From: Simkania sp.
Lineage (GTDB): Bacteria; Chlamydiota; Chlamydiia; Chlamydiales; Rhabdochlamydiaceae
DNA: 37,059 nt
NCBI GenBank assembly: GCA_018333475.1
Contig: JAGXTH010000065.1
Span: forward strand, 1 to 37,059
Direction of reading: 5' to 3'
Of the stretch, positions 14,639-22,518 are shown piece by piece. A program made the position numbers and the translations under genes. Under the pieces are notes generated by a model. The model was not told the origin of the DNA and did no database searches. It was given only the letters and a program-made list of their open reading frames with translations. How positions within the stretch are numbered: the stretch's first letter is position 1; each line of letters starts with the position of its first letter.

Positions 14639-15057
14639 GCTTGCTTGGCCTTCCATTTCAATCGCATCATTTGGGTATATTGAGCCGCACTTTTCAGTAG
14701 ATGTTCCTCATTTTCCGTGGGGATATACCCAGGGTTGGCTTCAATGACGGCTCTAATCCTGGTCTTCTCCTGCATGATCCAGGTGCGTTTGCTTTGCTTG
14801 ATGGCTGCATTGACGCAGCAGTATATGTAATTGAATGGCTCGTTATATGGATCAATGCGGCGAATATAACGCAGGACAATTACCCAGGAGTCATTGACCA
14901 TTTCTTCATCCAGTTTGCGGTTGATCTTCGAGACAGCCATCTCGATTGTGTCACTTAGCAGCAGCGTCAGGGCATCATTGAGCTTAGTGCCTTCTGGAGT
15001 GGCTTGATGATCGGCAAGTTCTTTGCATAGAGCTTTTTTATCTACAGTTAGGTGCAT
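14596..15057 (-). CDS. Sigma-like protein, T4 gp55-type late factor candidate
   Basis: 153 residues. The middle (about 31-95) reads as sigma region 2: LLSDTIEMAVSKINRKL, then EEMVNDSWVIVLRYIRRIDPYNEPFNYIYCCVN and AAIKQSKR. This matches the MI-x-D...L-x-Y-I-x-x-F/I-D-P...N/P-F-x-Y order of phage late sigma factors such as T4 gp55. No region 4 is visible, as in gp55. It would recruit host RNA polymerase to late promoters. GAGG precedes the ATG, and the gene follows the tail genes. Confidence 0.5.
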   Translation of the reverse strand: MHLTVDKKALCKELADHQATPEGTKLNDALTLLLSDTIEMAVSKINRKLDEEMVNDSWVIVLRYIRRIDPYNEPFNYIYCCVNAAIKQSKRTWIMQEKTRIRAVIEANPGYIPTENEEHLLKSAAQYTQMMRLKWKAKQAHSNKIGVPSSRAS

Positions 15058-15059
15058 CT

Positions 15060-15242
15060 TTACCTCGCTGGTCTATTTTTCTTGCCGCAACCGCATCTCC
15101 TTTTGGTAGGTATGTTTTGAATTGAAACTTCTCTGATTGAACAGCGGGCGTGAACCTTCTCTGGTGGATGAGTGGTGATGATTTGTAGCCCGCAATTGAG
15201 GCATTTCACACCACCTTCGATTGCTTCAAAAATGCAGTTCAT
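15060..15242 (-). CDS. Small zinc-ribbon-like protein
   Basis: 60 residues. CLNC near residue 14 and a CGCGKK motif near the C-terminus, plus a lone Cys between them, suggest a zinc-stabilised fold. The Arg/Lys-rich end could contact nucleic acid. It starts in a TAATG overlap with the upstream tail gene and is followed 2 nt later by the sigma-like gene. It might be a co-factor of that gene. Confidence 0.5.
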   Translation of the reverse strand: MNCIFEAIEGGVKCLNCGLQIITTHPPEKVHARCSIREVSIQNIPTKRRCGCGKKNRPAR

Positions 15243-16156
15243 TAGTATGGTGAAATGTCAGTTATACCAGTTTCATAACCGACTCCTTGCAAACCTATGG
15301 TTGCCCAATCGCCAAGGCCCACGGGCTGTTTGCTGAGATTGGTTGGACTACAACTCATCCAAACGAACCAATAGTCAATACCTCCAAAATGCGCCAAAGA
15401 GAAATCTGAAATGCCATAGAAGTCCCTCGAAACCACCCATCGCAACAAATCATTTTTCTTCAATCTGATGTTCCCCGCATTACAATCCGTGAAATATGTT
15501 TGTTCATGGAACTTGTAAGTTTTAACAAGCGAGAAGCCAGACCCGGTAAAGTCGTATAGATATTGCTGGGGATAGTCCCAAAAAATCGAACTGCCCCACC
15601 AAGGACTGTACCACCGCAATGTGTCAGTGTCGTCCTTACGGCCAATAAAGAGATTTGTGAAGTATCGTCTAATTGTAGCTGGATACGTGCCGCCGCCATC
15701 GCTCACGCTATGCGTGATATTGGAACGAGTAGTCAAGAACACATCCATGTCGTTCAAAACTTTGATGCCTCGGGGTCCGTAATAGACGTGTGGAATATCG
15801 TAGCTACCTGCTAAGTCCTCTTCCATCTGAAATGATGCACTCGCCGCATCAGCACCGCCAATATAACTCTCATTGTAGAGATTGGGTGTATTCCAGGCAT
15901 TTTGAATCGCCAACCATTTTGATGTAGGAGTATCACTGCCGTGAAAAGCAGCCAATCCAAACAAATTAAATGAATCTCGTGCAGGAGGGTCTACCGTTGT
16001 TGGCTCGGCCATGATGTGAACGCCCGAACTGTCGTCTACCACTTTGATTCCGTGACCCGCAATTATATTGGTCCGTTGCAACTTTTCGTTGACGGAATTG
16101 ACCCAATTGGCGGTCAAGAATTCGCCTTGCTTAAAATTGTTCCATTTATTTTCCAT
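15242..16156 (-). CDS. Tail-associated structural protein
   Basis: 304 residues from the ATG at 16156, which directly follows the upstream stop. A TTG further upstream is the alternative start. The N-terminus (FKQGEFLTANWVNSVNEKLQ, then a GHGIKVVDDSSGVHI strand) is of the kind found in base-plate or tail-tip proteins. The rest is aromatic and Gly/Ser-rich, probably a beta domain. Position downstream of the tape measure supports a tail-tip or adhesion role. Confidence 0.5.
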   Translation of the reverse strand: MENKWNNFKQGEFLTANWVNSVNEKLQRTNIIAGHGIKVVDDSSGVHIMAEPTTVDPPARDSFNLFGLAAFHGSDTPTSKWLAIQNAWNTPNLYNESYIGGADAASASFQMEEDLAGSYDIPHVYYGPRGIKVLNDMDVFLTTRSNITHSVSDGGGTYPATIRRYFTNLFIGRKDDTDTLRWYSPWWGSSIFWDYPQQYLYDFTGSGFSLVKTYKFHEQTYFTDCNAGNIRLKKNDLLRWVVSRDFYGISDFSLAHFGGIDYWFVWMSCSPTNLSKQPVGLGDWATIGLQGVGYETGITDISPY

Positions 16157-16158
16157 GT

Positions 16159-17028
16159 TTAATCCGGGCAAGTAGGCGGTGTATGACTAATCCAATACGG
16201 ATTCTGCTGCATTACTCGTGCGTTAAAATCAATCGGAATATAGACTGGCTTGGAAATTCCGCCACCATGCCTGATCCTGTAAGGCACGAATTTACCAGCA
16301 GATATAGAATAGCGATTGTTCCAGCCGTTATAGTTGCATTGAAAGTTAAAAACCTGCTCGTTGGCAGTTCCACCATTCGTGGTCACGGCCCATCTAGTCC
16401 TCATTCCGTTGAATAATAAAGTTCCTGGGCTGAATCCATTCCACGCATATTGATTGACTTTCCCAACGGCACAAGACCAGACCGAAGGATCGGGGAATGA
16501 TCTATAATTCAAACTAATTGAAATAGATGCCTTTGGAATAACCTTGTAAATTGCCTCGTCAGTAAATGGCTGACGATTAGTGGCATTGTCGTTATTCGCA
16601 GGATTGGGAGCGGTGGAAAAGAATTCATCAATCGTATCTGATTTATCCAAAGGCAATTTTAGATGTTCTGCGGACAAATCAAAATCAATTTCCCCAGAAG
16701 ATACGCTGAACTTACCAAAGGAAACAGTGACGAATGCCGTCTTAAAATCTCCCTCGCCTCTGGAAGGAGGATGTTCCACAGCTTGACAAGTGTAATCGCC
16801 AGCCTCCTGTACATCGACAGCCAAGGCAAATAACCGCACCCCCGGTCTAGCATATATTTCTGGCTCGAACGCCACCATAACACCATCAACAACTCGAAAG
16901 CCCCCAACAGCAAGCGTTGCGTAGGCAATAGCTTCATTGAACGGAGCATAGAAAGAAACTTCTGCTTCCGGCCCGTCCTTGGTCACTCTGAATTTTTCTG
17001 TTACTTCTTCAAATGCCAAATAACCCAT
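16159..17028 (-). CDS. Probable distal tail protein
   Basis: 289 residues, the first gene after the tape measure, the normal place of distal tail or tail-tip proteins. An N-terminal beta-rich half (EVSFYAPFNEAIAYATLAVGGFRVVDG) has an immunoglobulin-like look, with DAGDYTC-type residues (EAGDYTCQAVEHPP). The C-terminal half is rich in Asn/Tyr/Trp. AAGGAA precedes the ATG. No sequence family was recognised with certainty. Confidence 0.5.
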   Translation of the reverse strand: MGYLAFEEVTEKFRVTKDGPEAEVSFYAPFNEAIAYATLAVGGFRVVDGVMVAFEPEIYARPGVRLFALAVDVQEAGDYTCQAVEHPPSRGEGDFKTAFVTVSFGKFSVSSGEIDFDLSAEHLKLPLDKSDTIDEFFSTAPNPANNDNATNRQPFTDEAIYKVIPKASISISLNYRSFPDPSVWSCAVGKVNQYAWNGFSPGTLLFNGMRTRWAVTTNGGTANEQVFNFQCNYNGWNNRYSISAGKFVPYRIRHGGGISKPVYIPIDFNARVMQQNPYWISHTPPTCPD

Positions 17029-17069
17029 CTTGATTCCTTATGTTCCAACCGTTAAAATTTATCCCTGAT

Positions 17070-17120
17070 GGGAGAGATGAGTCAAAATGCTTATGATATT
17101 TGCTCATCTCTCCCGTTTTT
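17070..17120. terminator. Hairpin between tape measure and distal tail genes
   Basis: A perfect 12-bp stem (17070-17081/17103-17114) with a 21-nt loop. Only the plus-strand side has a T-run (17116-17120), although the flanking genes run leftward. It may block antisense transcription or protect the 3' end of the minus-strand message. Confidence 0.5.
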
Positions 17121-19083
17121 ATGCCAACCCCACCTTTAATCCCTTGACGGACGTGCTTATATTAGACAAGTGTTGATTCATCTGTTTTTGTTCGTTAAGT
17201 TGATTCTTCTGCAACTCAGTTTGTTGTTTGGCGTCTGATACATCCATCGTATTCAAATCACGCCATGCTTGCCCTAATTCTTGAAATTGAGGTTTTGCCT
17301 GACCTAAACGAACCAAAGGATGAGTTTGAGGCATATTCTCTTTGTTCCAAATCTTCGATCTCTCTGCGACATCCTTGGCAATGTTGTCCGAGAAGCCGGT
17401 CAATTTGCCCAATGCCGAACCAATCGCAGACATCTTCAACAACTTGTCCACGATCCGCCCCAGCGTCAGGTCGATATTGATTAGATCGAATGCGAAATTT
17501 TCAATGGCCTGACCTATGTCGCCAAAAATCGAGCCGATAATCATAAAGAACATTTCCCATTGGGTCCAATCAATGCTGTCAATTATGTCTGCCACTCTCT
17601 GAAATTGGGCAACCAACCCATTCTGGACCTTGCTCACCAGTTCAGTCATCCATTTGGCACCTTGTCCAAACCAAGCCACTATTTTTCCCAGCAGTTTTCC
17701 AAAAGGAGCAAAAATGGTCAGCAACTCCTTCCCAAAAATTACCATTGCGGTCAAAGGATTCATTACTAGAAAAACGGCCCCAGCCAACATGCTGATAACT
17801 TTTAGAACTGCTTTGAAGATGTCTTTAATCCCCGTGCCTTCACCAACAATGTCGGCCAGACCCTTATAAATGTCTGCCAACCATTTAACCCAATCATTAG
17901 CAATTTCTAGAATTGCCTGGGCAAATGGCGCAAGTATTTGACCGAGATATTTCAGTGCTTCTCCAACATTAGCCATCAATTGGTCCCAAGCCCCGCCCAA
18001 ACTATTCACTTGCTTCTTTTCATCTTCCAGACCAGCATTTCCAAGCTCGGCCAACTTCTCCATACGTTGATTTTGCCCGTGATACCCACGCAAAGCATGA
18101 GTGTCGGTCTTAATGCCTTTGGATTCCTCGGTCAGAATCTTCATGGCGTTTTCTGTGCTGCCGCCAATCTTGTTTTTTAGTCCAACAGCTAATTGTGTGA
18201 AGTTTTCAAGTTCCTTGGTTGGGACTTTCATGTCCAAGCCAATTGAGGCCACCTTGAGAATTTCCTCAGTGGTCAGTCGGCTCGTCTTGGACAAGTTACG
18301 AGCAAAATCTTGAAAACTTTTTGTGAACGATTCGAGTTGAGATTGCTTTCCTTCAAAATCTAGCGAAGCCTCTGCGGCAGCCTTGAAGGCAACGAGTTCT
18401 TTTCTCGCTGCCACAAAGCTCTTTAACGCCTTCATTAGCGAGCCAACTAGAACGGCTATGGCTGCACCCCAGCCCAAAGTGGAGGTCGAAAGCACCGCAA
18501 ACAGCCCAGCAAATCGACCCAATCCAAGGGCACTCAAAGCAGTTCCGCCTAGAGAGGTTCTCATTTTGCCCATGTTTCCCAGCGAAGGCAGTTTTGGCGG
18601 GCGTCCTGGCAAAGTAATACTGGTGGTTGGCACAGCAGGATTGCCTTGTGATAAAAGTTGAGCGACCGTTTGTGACGGCGGCAAGGCTGGAGGCCCGCCA
18701 ATACCGCCAGTCCCCATTGCACGAGGTCTATTTGGATTAGGAAGAGGAGGCGGCCTGTTGCCCATTTTGGCAGCAGATTCTTCGATTCTTTTGGACAAAT
18801 CTTCCATAAGGGAAATTTGTTCTGCAATCTTTGGGATTGCGAAGGAACTGCCCGCAGCGGCTCCCACAGCAGCGGCACCGGCTGCCGATCCCAACGCCAC
18901 ACCTAACGCATTAACTGAATCTTTTGATTTAGCTGCTGCCGATCCTAATGCGGCAATGGCAGTTGTTTTGATGTCGGAAACGGAATTATCAACAGCCAAA
19001 ACTTGAGCCTTTAAGTTCTTCAACTCAGAGGTATCAATTCGGACTTTTATAATAAGATCGGCAAGTGTGTTGAACGAAAGCAT
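17119..19083 (-). CDS. Tail tape-measure protein
   Basis: 654 residues, the longest uninterrupted gene in the tail block, directly after the G/GT chaperones. The N-terminus is helical with Ala-rich stretches, followed by Pro-rich linkers (about 90-165) and at least two hydrophobic segments (around IAVLVGSLMKAL and MLAGAVFLVMNPLTAMVIFG), as expected for tape measures that insert into the host membrane. The C-terminus is a Gln/Asn coiled coil (TELQKNQLNEQKQMNQHL). By the usual 0.15 nm per residue rule the tail would be near 100 nm. No lysozyme-like domain is visible. Confidence 0.85.
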   Translation of the reverse strand: MLSFNTLADLIIKVRIDTSELKNLKAQVLAVDNSVSDIKTTAIAALGSAAAKSKDSVNALGVALGSAAGAAAVGAAAGSSFAIPKIAEQISLMEDLSKRIEESAAKMGNRPPPLPNPNRPRAMGTGGIGGPPALPPSQTVAQLLSQGNPAVPTTSITLPGRPPKLPSLGNMGKMRTSLGGTALSALGLGRFAGLFAVLSTSTLGWGAAIAVLVGSLMKALKSFVAARKELVAFKAAAEASLDFEGKQSQLESFTKSFQDFARNLSKTSRLTTEEILKVASIGLDMKVPTKELENFTQLAVGLKNKIGGSTENAMKILTEESKGIKTDTHALRGYHGQNQRMEKLAELGNAGLEDEKKQVNSLGGAWDQLMANVGEALKYLGQILAPFAQAILEIANDWVKWLADIYKGLADIVGEGTGIKDIFKAVLKVISMLAGAVFLVMNPLTAMVIFGKELLTIFAPFGKLLGKIVAWFGQGAKWMTELVSKVQNGLVAQFQRVADIIDSIDWTQWEMFFMIIGSIFGDIGQAIENFAFDLINIDLTLGRIVDKLLKMSAIGSALGKLTGFSDNIAKDVAERSKIWNKENMPQTHPLVRLGQAKPQFQELGQAWRDLNTMDVSDAKQQTELQKNQLNEQKQMNQHLSNISTSVKGLKVGLA

Positions 19084-19091
19084 ATTGCTAT

Positions 19092-19732
19092 TTAGACAAG
19101 CCCATTAGCTTCTTTTTGCCTTTTCGCCTTGAGTTCTCGTGCCTTCTTGAGATTGCTGGAATAATCATTGGCATTGCCCGACCAATTAAGCCAGTAAATT
19201 TGAGGCATCGTCAAGGCATTGATGACATCTGGCCCGACCCCTTCTTTCCATGCCTTTTGATAATCCTTTATCAATTTGTCGCTGTCTGACAATAACTGTC
19301 TCTTAGGACTTGTAGCTGATTTTTTTTTACGTCATCGTCGTCTCCATTGTAGATCGACGACAGCAAGATGATGACTTCGTTCATTTTGCCCAGATCAACA
19401 AAACTAAAAGCATCAACTTGTTCTCTGGTCACGTCCTTGTGTCTATGACGCAAAGACAAGAATACCACTTCTACAATTCCTTCTAGAGTGGCTATGCCGT
19501 CCTGAAAAGATTGGTCTTCGAGACTTACTCGCTTGGCAGAACATTCTTTGAGTTCGGCCCTGAGTAAATCCGCAGGGATGTCCCCAAGTTTTTTCAAAGT
19601 GTAATAACTGTGAAATTGAGCGAATCGAAGTAAATCACCAAGATCGCTTTTTGTGAGTGGGCTTAGTTCCCAGGTTTTGTCTCCGAGTTTATACAGCACT
19701 GGAGAAGCTGTGAGATCGCTTAACGGGTTCAT
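19092..19732 (-). CDS. Tail assembly chaperone GT, made by -1 frameshift
   Basis: Ribosomes that slip back one base on the A9 run (plus-strand T's 19320-19328) leave the G frame after residue 137 and continue for 76 codons to 19092, giving a 213-residue fusion. The -1 frame has no stop between the slip site and the T region (SDSDKLIKDYQKAWKEG...). It has no good start of its own (only TTG at 19292), which argues that it is made only by frameshifting. In phage lambda and most long-tailed phages, G and GT bind the tape measure and bring tail-tube subunits. The position just before the tape measure fits exactly. Confidence 0.78.
19271..19732 (-). CDS. Tail assembly chaperone G
   Basis: 153 residues, helical in the middle (LGDLLRFAQFHSYYTLKKL; LDLGKM-like region FVDLGKMNEVIILLSSI). 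It is the normal-termination product of the frameshift pair and lies between the tail tube gene and the tape measure. The sequence after the slippery site (NQLQVLRDSYCQTATN) is the short in-frame tail. The start at 19732 has no clear ribosome binding site. Confidence 0.72.
   Translation of the reverse strand: MNPLSDLTASPVLYKLGDKTWELSPLTKSDLGDLLRFAQFHSYYTLKKLGDIPADLLRAELKECSAKRVSLEDQSFQDGIATLEGIVEVVFLSLRHRHKDVTREQVDAFSFVDLGKMNEVIILLSSIYNGDDDDVKKNQLQVLRDSYCQTATN
19320..19328 (-). promoter_or_regulatory. Slippery site for -1 ribosomal frameshifting
   Basis: On the minus strand the frame reads GTA AAA AAA AAT: nine A's containing A-AAA-AAA, one of the most efficient bacterial -1 slippery heptamers. 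It is positioned in the overlap between the G and T frames, upstream of the G stop at 19271. Confidence 0.75.
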
Positions 19733-19754
19733 ATTCTATGATAGTGGACCAATA

Positions 19755-19794
19755 AAAAATCCTCCATGATCTACACAGACCAAGAAGGATTTTT
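19755..19794 (-). terminator. Terminator after the tail tube gene
   Basis: A 9-bp stem (19755-19763/19786-19794) whose minus-strand side ends in a T-run (plus-strand AAAAAA at 19754-19759). Partial termination here would make the abundant tail tube message end before the chaperone genes. Confidence 0.65.
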
Positions 19795-19822
19795 ACTAGC
19801 TCAGGATGCAGGAAAAACCAGA

Positions 19823-20275
19823 TTAGAAGAAGGCGTCACCACACAAATTATCGCAATGACCCGTCTCGGAGCATTCGTTGAGGACAGTATATGGACCATC
19901 ACTCTTCCAGTTGCAAACATATCCCAATGCGCCATCTAGACTGTGGGTATATGCCACGCTGGTAATGACTGCATTAGGAACTTGGAAATTACACAGACTG
20001 TTTTCGCAGTTTGTCGCCTGCAAAGCCAAATAAACGCAAGAACCAGATCGAAGCTGAGGCGGCTGGGTAATGATGTCCGAATCCCAAAGGGCGGTAAAAG
20101 AGCCAGTTGCTTGTCTACGACCCGTGATTAGCTTGCCGTAGCCGTTGCTTGATTTGTGAGTAGTGTCTATTTCACTAGCTTCATCATTAGCCGTCCATTC
20201 TTGAACGTGCATTGTATAGGTTTCGACATCGTTTGTCAGTATAACATCGCCTGAAATCCCAGCAAAAAACGCCAT
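19823..20275 (-). CDS. Major tail tube protein
   Basis: 150 residues from the ATG at 20275, preferred over 20287 because GGAG lies correctly before it. The pattern AFFAGISGDVILTN...VQEWTANDEASEIDTTHKS...RQATGSFTALWD is that of siphovirus tail tube proteins, which stack as hexameric rings. A Cys-rich C-terminal part (CENSLCNF...CSETGHCDNLCG) is unusual and may form disulfides or bind metal in the finished tail. It precedes the chaperone and tape-measure genes, the usual order. Confidence 0.72.
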   Translation of the reverse strand: MAFFAGISGDVILTNDVETYTMHVQEWTANDEASEIDTTHKSSNGYGKLITGRRQATGSFTALWDSDIITQPPQLRSGSCVYLALQATNCENSLCNFQVPNAVITSVAYTHSLDGALGYVCNWKSDGPYTVLNECSETGHCDNLCGDAFF

Positions 20276-20351
20276 AGTTATCTCCATTGTCCTGATTGAA
20301 CATTTGATCTAGAATATGTAGTCGCTTAGAAAAGAATTTTTGGAGATCAAA

Positions 20352-21095
20352 ATGCCCAAGATCAAATTTATTGAATATCGAGGCGAATCTAGAACAATCA
20401 GAGATTGGGCAAAATTAAAGGGCATCAAGCCTGCCACAATTGCCTATAGATTAAGAAATGGCTGGCCGATAGAAGATGCCTTAAATCTGGACTTGCACTC
20501 AGGAAAAAAGATGAAGCATGGAAACTGGAAATTTCATCGAAAAGAATATAAGACTTGGCATGGAATGTTGGAAAGATGCACCGATCCAGAGCGATACCAT
20601 TGCCAAAAAGGCATCAAAGTCCTATACAAGGATTTCGATGAATTCTTTCAGGACGTTGGTTCCTCACCCAGCCCTAGACATCAAATAGACAGAATTGATA
20701 ATGATGGTCACTACGAAAAGGGGAATTGCCGCTGGGCAACGGCAAAACAAAATAATGATAATAGAAGCAACACTGTCATCGTAACCTATGGAGGAATTAC
20801 GAAACTTTTAGTCGAATGGGCAAAAGAGCTTAATCTTAATTACATGACTACATTAAATCGTTTTAACAAGGGTTGGCCTCTAGAAAAAGTATTTGCGCCT
20901 AGAATGACGATTAAAGACCCACTTGTCACATTTCATGGAGAAACAAAGACCATTGCACAATGGGCCAAGGAAAGAGGAATTCATTATGTAACTCTAAGAA
21001 CTCGATTGTTGCGATATGGCTGGTCAGTCGAAGACGCCATGAATCAAAAACTAATTCAAGGTCAAAAACATCACAAACACGGCAACTCTTCCTGA
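20352..21095 (+). CDS. HNH-like homing endonuclease with three DNA-binding repeats
   Basis: 247 residues from the ATG at 20352 (GGAG 6 nt upstream). The core (about 67-140) has TWHGMLERC, then GIKVLYKDFDEFFQDVG, QIDRIDNDGHY and NCRWATAKQNNDNRSN, the signature of a phage homing-nuclease family with a treble-clef HNH-like fold. Around it are three copies of a helix-turn-helix module with a (T)I-x-x-W-A-K pattern: residues 5-45 (RTIRDWAKLKGI), 143-184 (VEWAKELNLNY) and 190-233 (KTIAQWAKERGI), each ending GWxxEDA/EKV. They probably track along the target DNA. It is inserted rightward between the tail tube and joining genes and overlaps the latter tail-to-tail by 25 bp. Confidence 0.82.
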   Translation: MPKIKFIEYRGESRTIRDWAKLKGIKPATIAYRLRNGWPIEDALNLDLHSGKKMKHGNWKFHRKEYKTWHGMLERCTDPERYHCQKGIKVLYKDFDEFFQDVGSSPSPRHQIDRIDNDGHYEKGNCRWATAKQNNDNRSNTVIVTYGGITKLLVEWAKELNLNYMTTLNRFNKGWPLEKVFAPRMTIKDPLVTFHGETKTIAQWAKERGIHYVTLRTRLLRYGWSVEDAMNQKLIQGQKHHKHGNSS

Positions 21096-21529
21096 GTCTT
21101 CGTTAGCATAAAAGTTAAGGTTAATTGCCCTTCCCAAGAGTCACTTCCAATTGATTGACTTCGATCAGCAATTCGAGTGGCATTATGTACCCGATTGGTA
21201 ATTTGTAATTGGGCGGCCCCATCCGTATACAAATCCTCTAGATTCTCAAGAACCGCCTCGACTTCTTCACGGCCTTTTCCAAAGACAAAAAAAGTTACAA
21301 AGACGTTTCTGACGGTAATCCGCTTTCTGCCGCTCTTAGCTTCATTCAAAATTTGGGTTCTGATTTCGCTAAGAACGACGAAAGGTTTGATTCCTTGTCC
21401 AGCATTGCTCGGAAGACGATCTCCATACATGGAGTCGTTACCAATCAAGGTGCGTAGATTGACAGCATCATTCAGTGTTGATGTCTTGTAAAGCTCTACA
21501 ATCGCACCGAGTAATGATGGAACTGCCAT
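21071..21529 (-). CDS. Tail completion / tail terminator-like protein
   Basis: 152 residues from the ATG at 21529, one base after the upstream stop; earlier in-frame starts would overlap the upstream gene. The layout (N-terminal SLLGAIVELYKTS helix, a long beta region with RKRITVRNVFVTFFVF, then an EAVLENLEDLY helix and final strands) and the position between connector genes and the tail tube match tail terminator proteins. No direct family match was made. Confidence 0.5.
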   Translation of the reverse strand: MAVPSLLGAIVELYKTSTLNDAVNLRTLIGNDSMYGDRLPSNAGQGIKPFVVLSEIRTQILNEAKSGRKRITVRNVFVTFFVFGKGREEVEAVLENLEDLYTDGAAQLQITNRVHNATRIADRSQSIGSDSWEGQLTLTFMLTKTQEELPCL

Positions 21530-21530
21530 A

Positions 21531-22124
21531 TTAGTTGAATAGAACAGCGATTCTAATGGTTTGTGAAGCTGTGCTGGCATGACTCAATTTCAAAGTCGCC
21601 ACGCTAAAAGTCGCCAAGGGATTTGTAGAAGTGCCGTCCCAAATGGCAGCGGTTCTTCCAACCGGCAGAACAATTGCATACAATTCTGCATCCATACCAT
21701 CGAGTAACACGAAGGTCGCTTGAACTGGAGCATAGGCTGTAAACGCCACAACATTATCTCCAGTAAGTACCAAATCCTCGACATCGACAATCATCACAGT
21801 AATTGCGGTGTCTGCGTCGGGAAAGTCGTCCCCAGAGCCGCCATCTACCGGCACGCTATTTACGGAAACGGTCCCCACGGTCACGCCTCTACGACTGCCT
21901 GTGGCCCAATAAATATCTACCTCTGCGGCAGTCGTGATATTGTGACCGTCGCCCAGAGTGAGGATACCTGTGTCGGCATCTGTTCTGGTAGATAGAGTTC
22001 CTGCATTAGCACCAGCCAATGTTACCTCTCTAACTTCCACAGCTTCGCTCGAAACAGTAAACGATGCAGGGAAATTTTTCCCTGCGACAGAAATTGATTC
22101 ACGGACGGTCATGTCAATAGCCAT
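21531..22124 (-). CDS. Structural beta-rich protein in the connector region
   Basis: 197 residues, Thr/Val/Ala-rich with repeated beta strands and hardly any Lys, beginning MAIDMTVRESISVAGKNFP. GGAAA precedes the ATG. It lies among head-tail joining genes. The composition would suit a tail or decoration protein. Not recognised. Confidence 0.5.
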   Translation of the reverse strand: MAIDMTVRESISVAGKNFPASFTVSSEAVEVREVTLAGANAGTLSTRTDADTGILTLGDGHNITTAAEVDIYWATGSRRGVTVGTVSVNSVPVDGGSGDDFPDADTAITVMIVDVEDLVLTGDNVVAFTAYAPVQATFVLLDGMDAELYAIVLPVGRTAAIWDGTSTNPLATFSVATLKLSHASTASQTIRIAVLFN

Positions 22125-22152
22125 AATTTTTTCCTCTGTTTTTATATAGGAG

Positions 22153-22518
22153 TTAAACGCTCAAATCTTCCCATTGGCTGTCTTCCCTAACTTCAATCTT
22201 GAAAAGTCTAGACAAACCACACAAATTTTTCTTATCCAAAACTCGATAAAGTTTGATTGTTCCCAGGACTTCCCCCGTGTCTATCTCTATCAAACTATTG
22301 ATTTCCACCTTATTCCAGGCAGTTTGGTCATCAGTGTAGAGTCTTCCTCGCTTAACTTCTCGCTGAGCCATCAAACTAGGCAGAACGTCTTGTGAGGGAT
22401 ATTCTTGATAGAAACAGTCAATATCCTGATCCAACACCACTTTATCTCTGGTGAAACCTGCGGATACATCCTGTCCATAAGCTATATCATGCGAAGTAAA
22501 TGTGTGGGGAAAAAACAC
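22153..22518 (-). CDS. Head-tail stopper-like protein
   Basis: 121 residues starting at a GTG that overlaps the adaptor's stop (TAGTG). It is beta-rich with a central RGRLYTDDQTAWNKVEINSLIEIDTGEV segment. Size and position directly after the adaptor match head closure (stopper) proteins, though sequence alone is not decisive. Confidence 0.45.
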   Translation of the reverse strand: MFFPHTFTSHDIAYGQDVSAGFTRDKVVLDQDIDCFYQEYPSQDVLPSLMAQREVKRGRLYTDDQTAWNKVEINSLIEIDTGEVLGTIKLYRVLDKKNLCGLSRLFKIEVREDSQWEDLSV

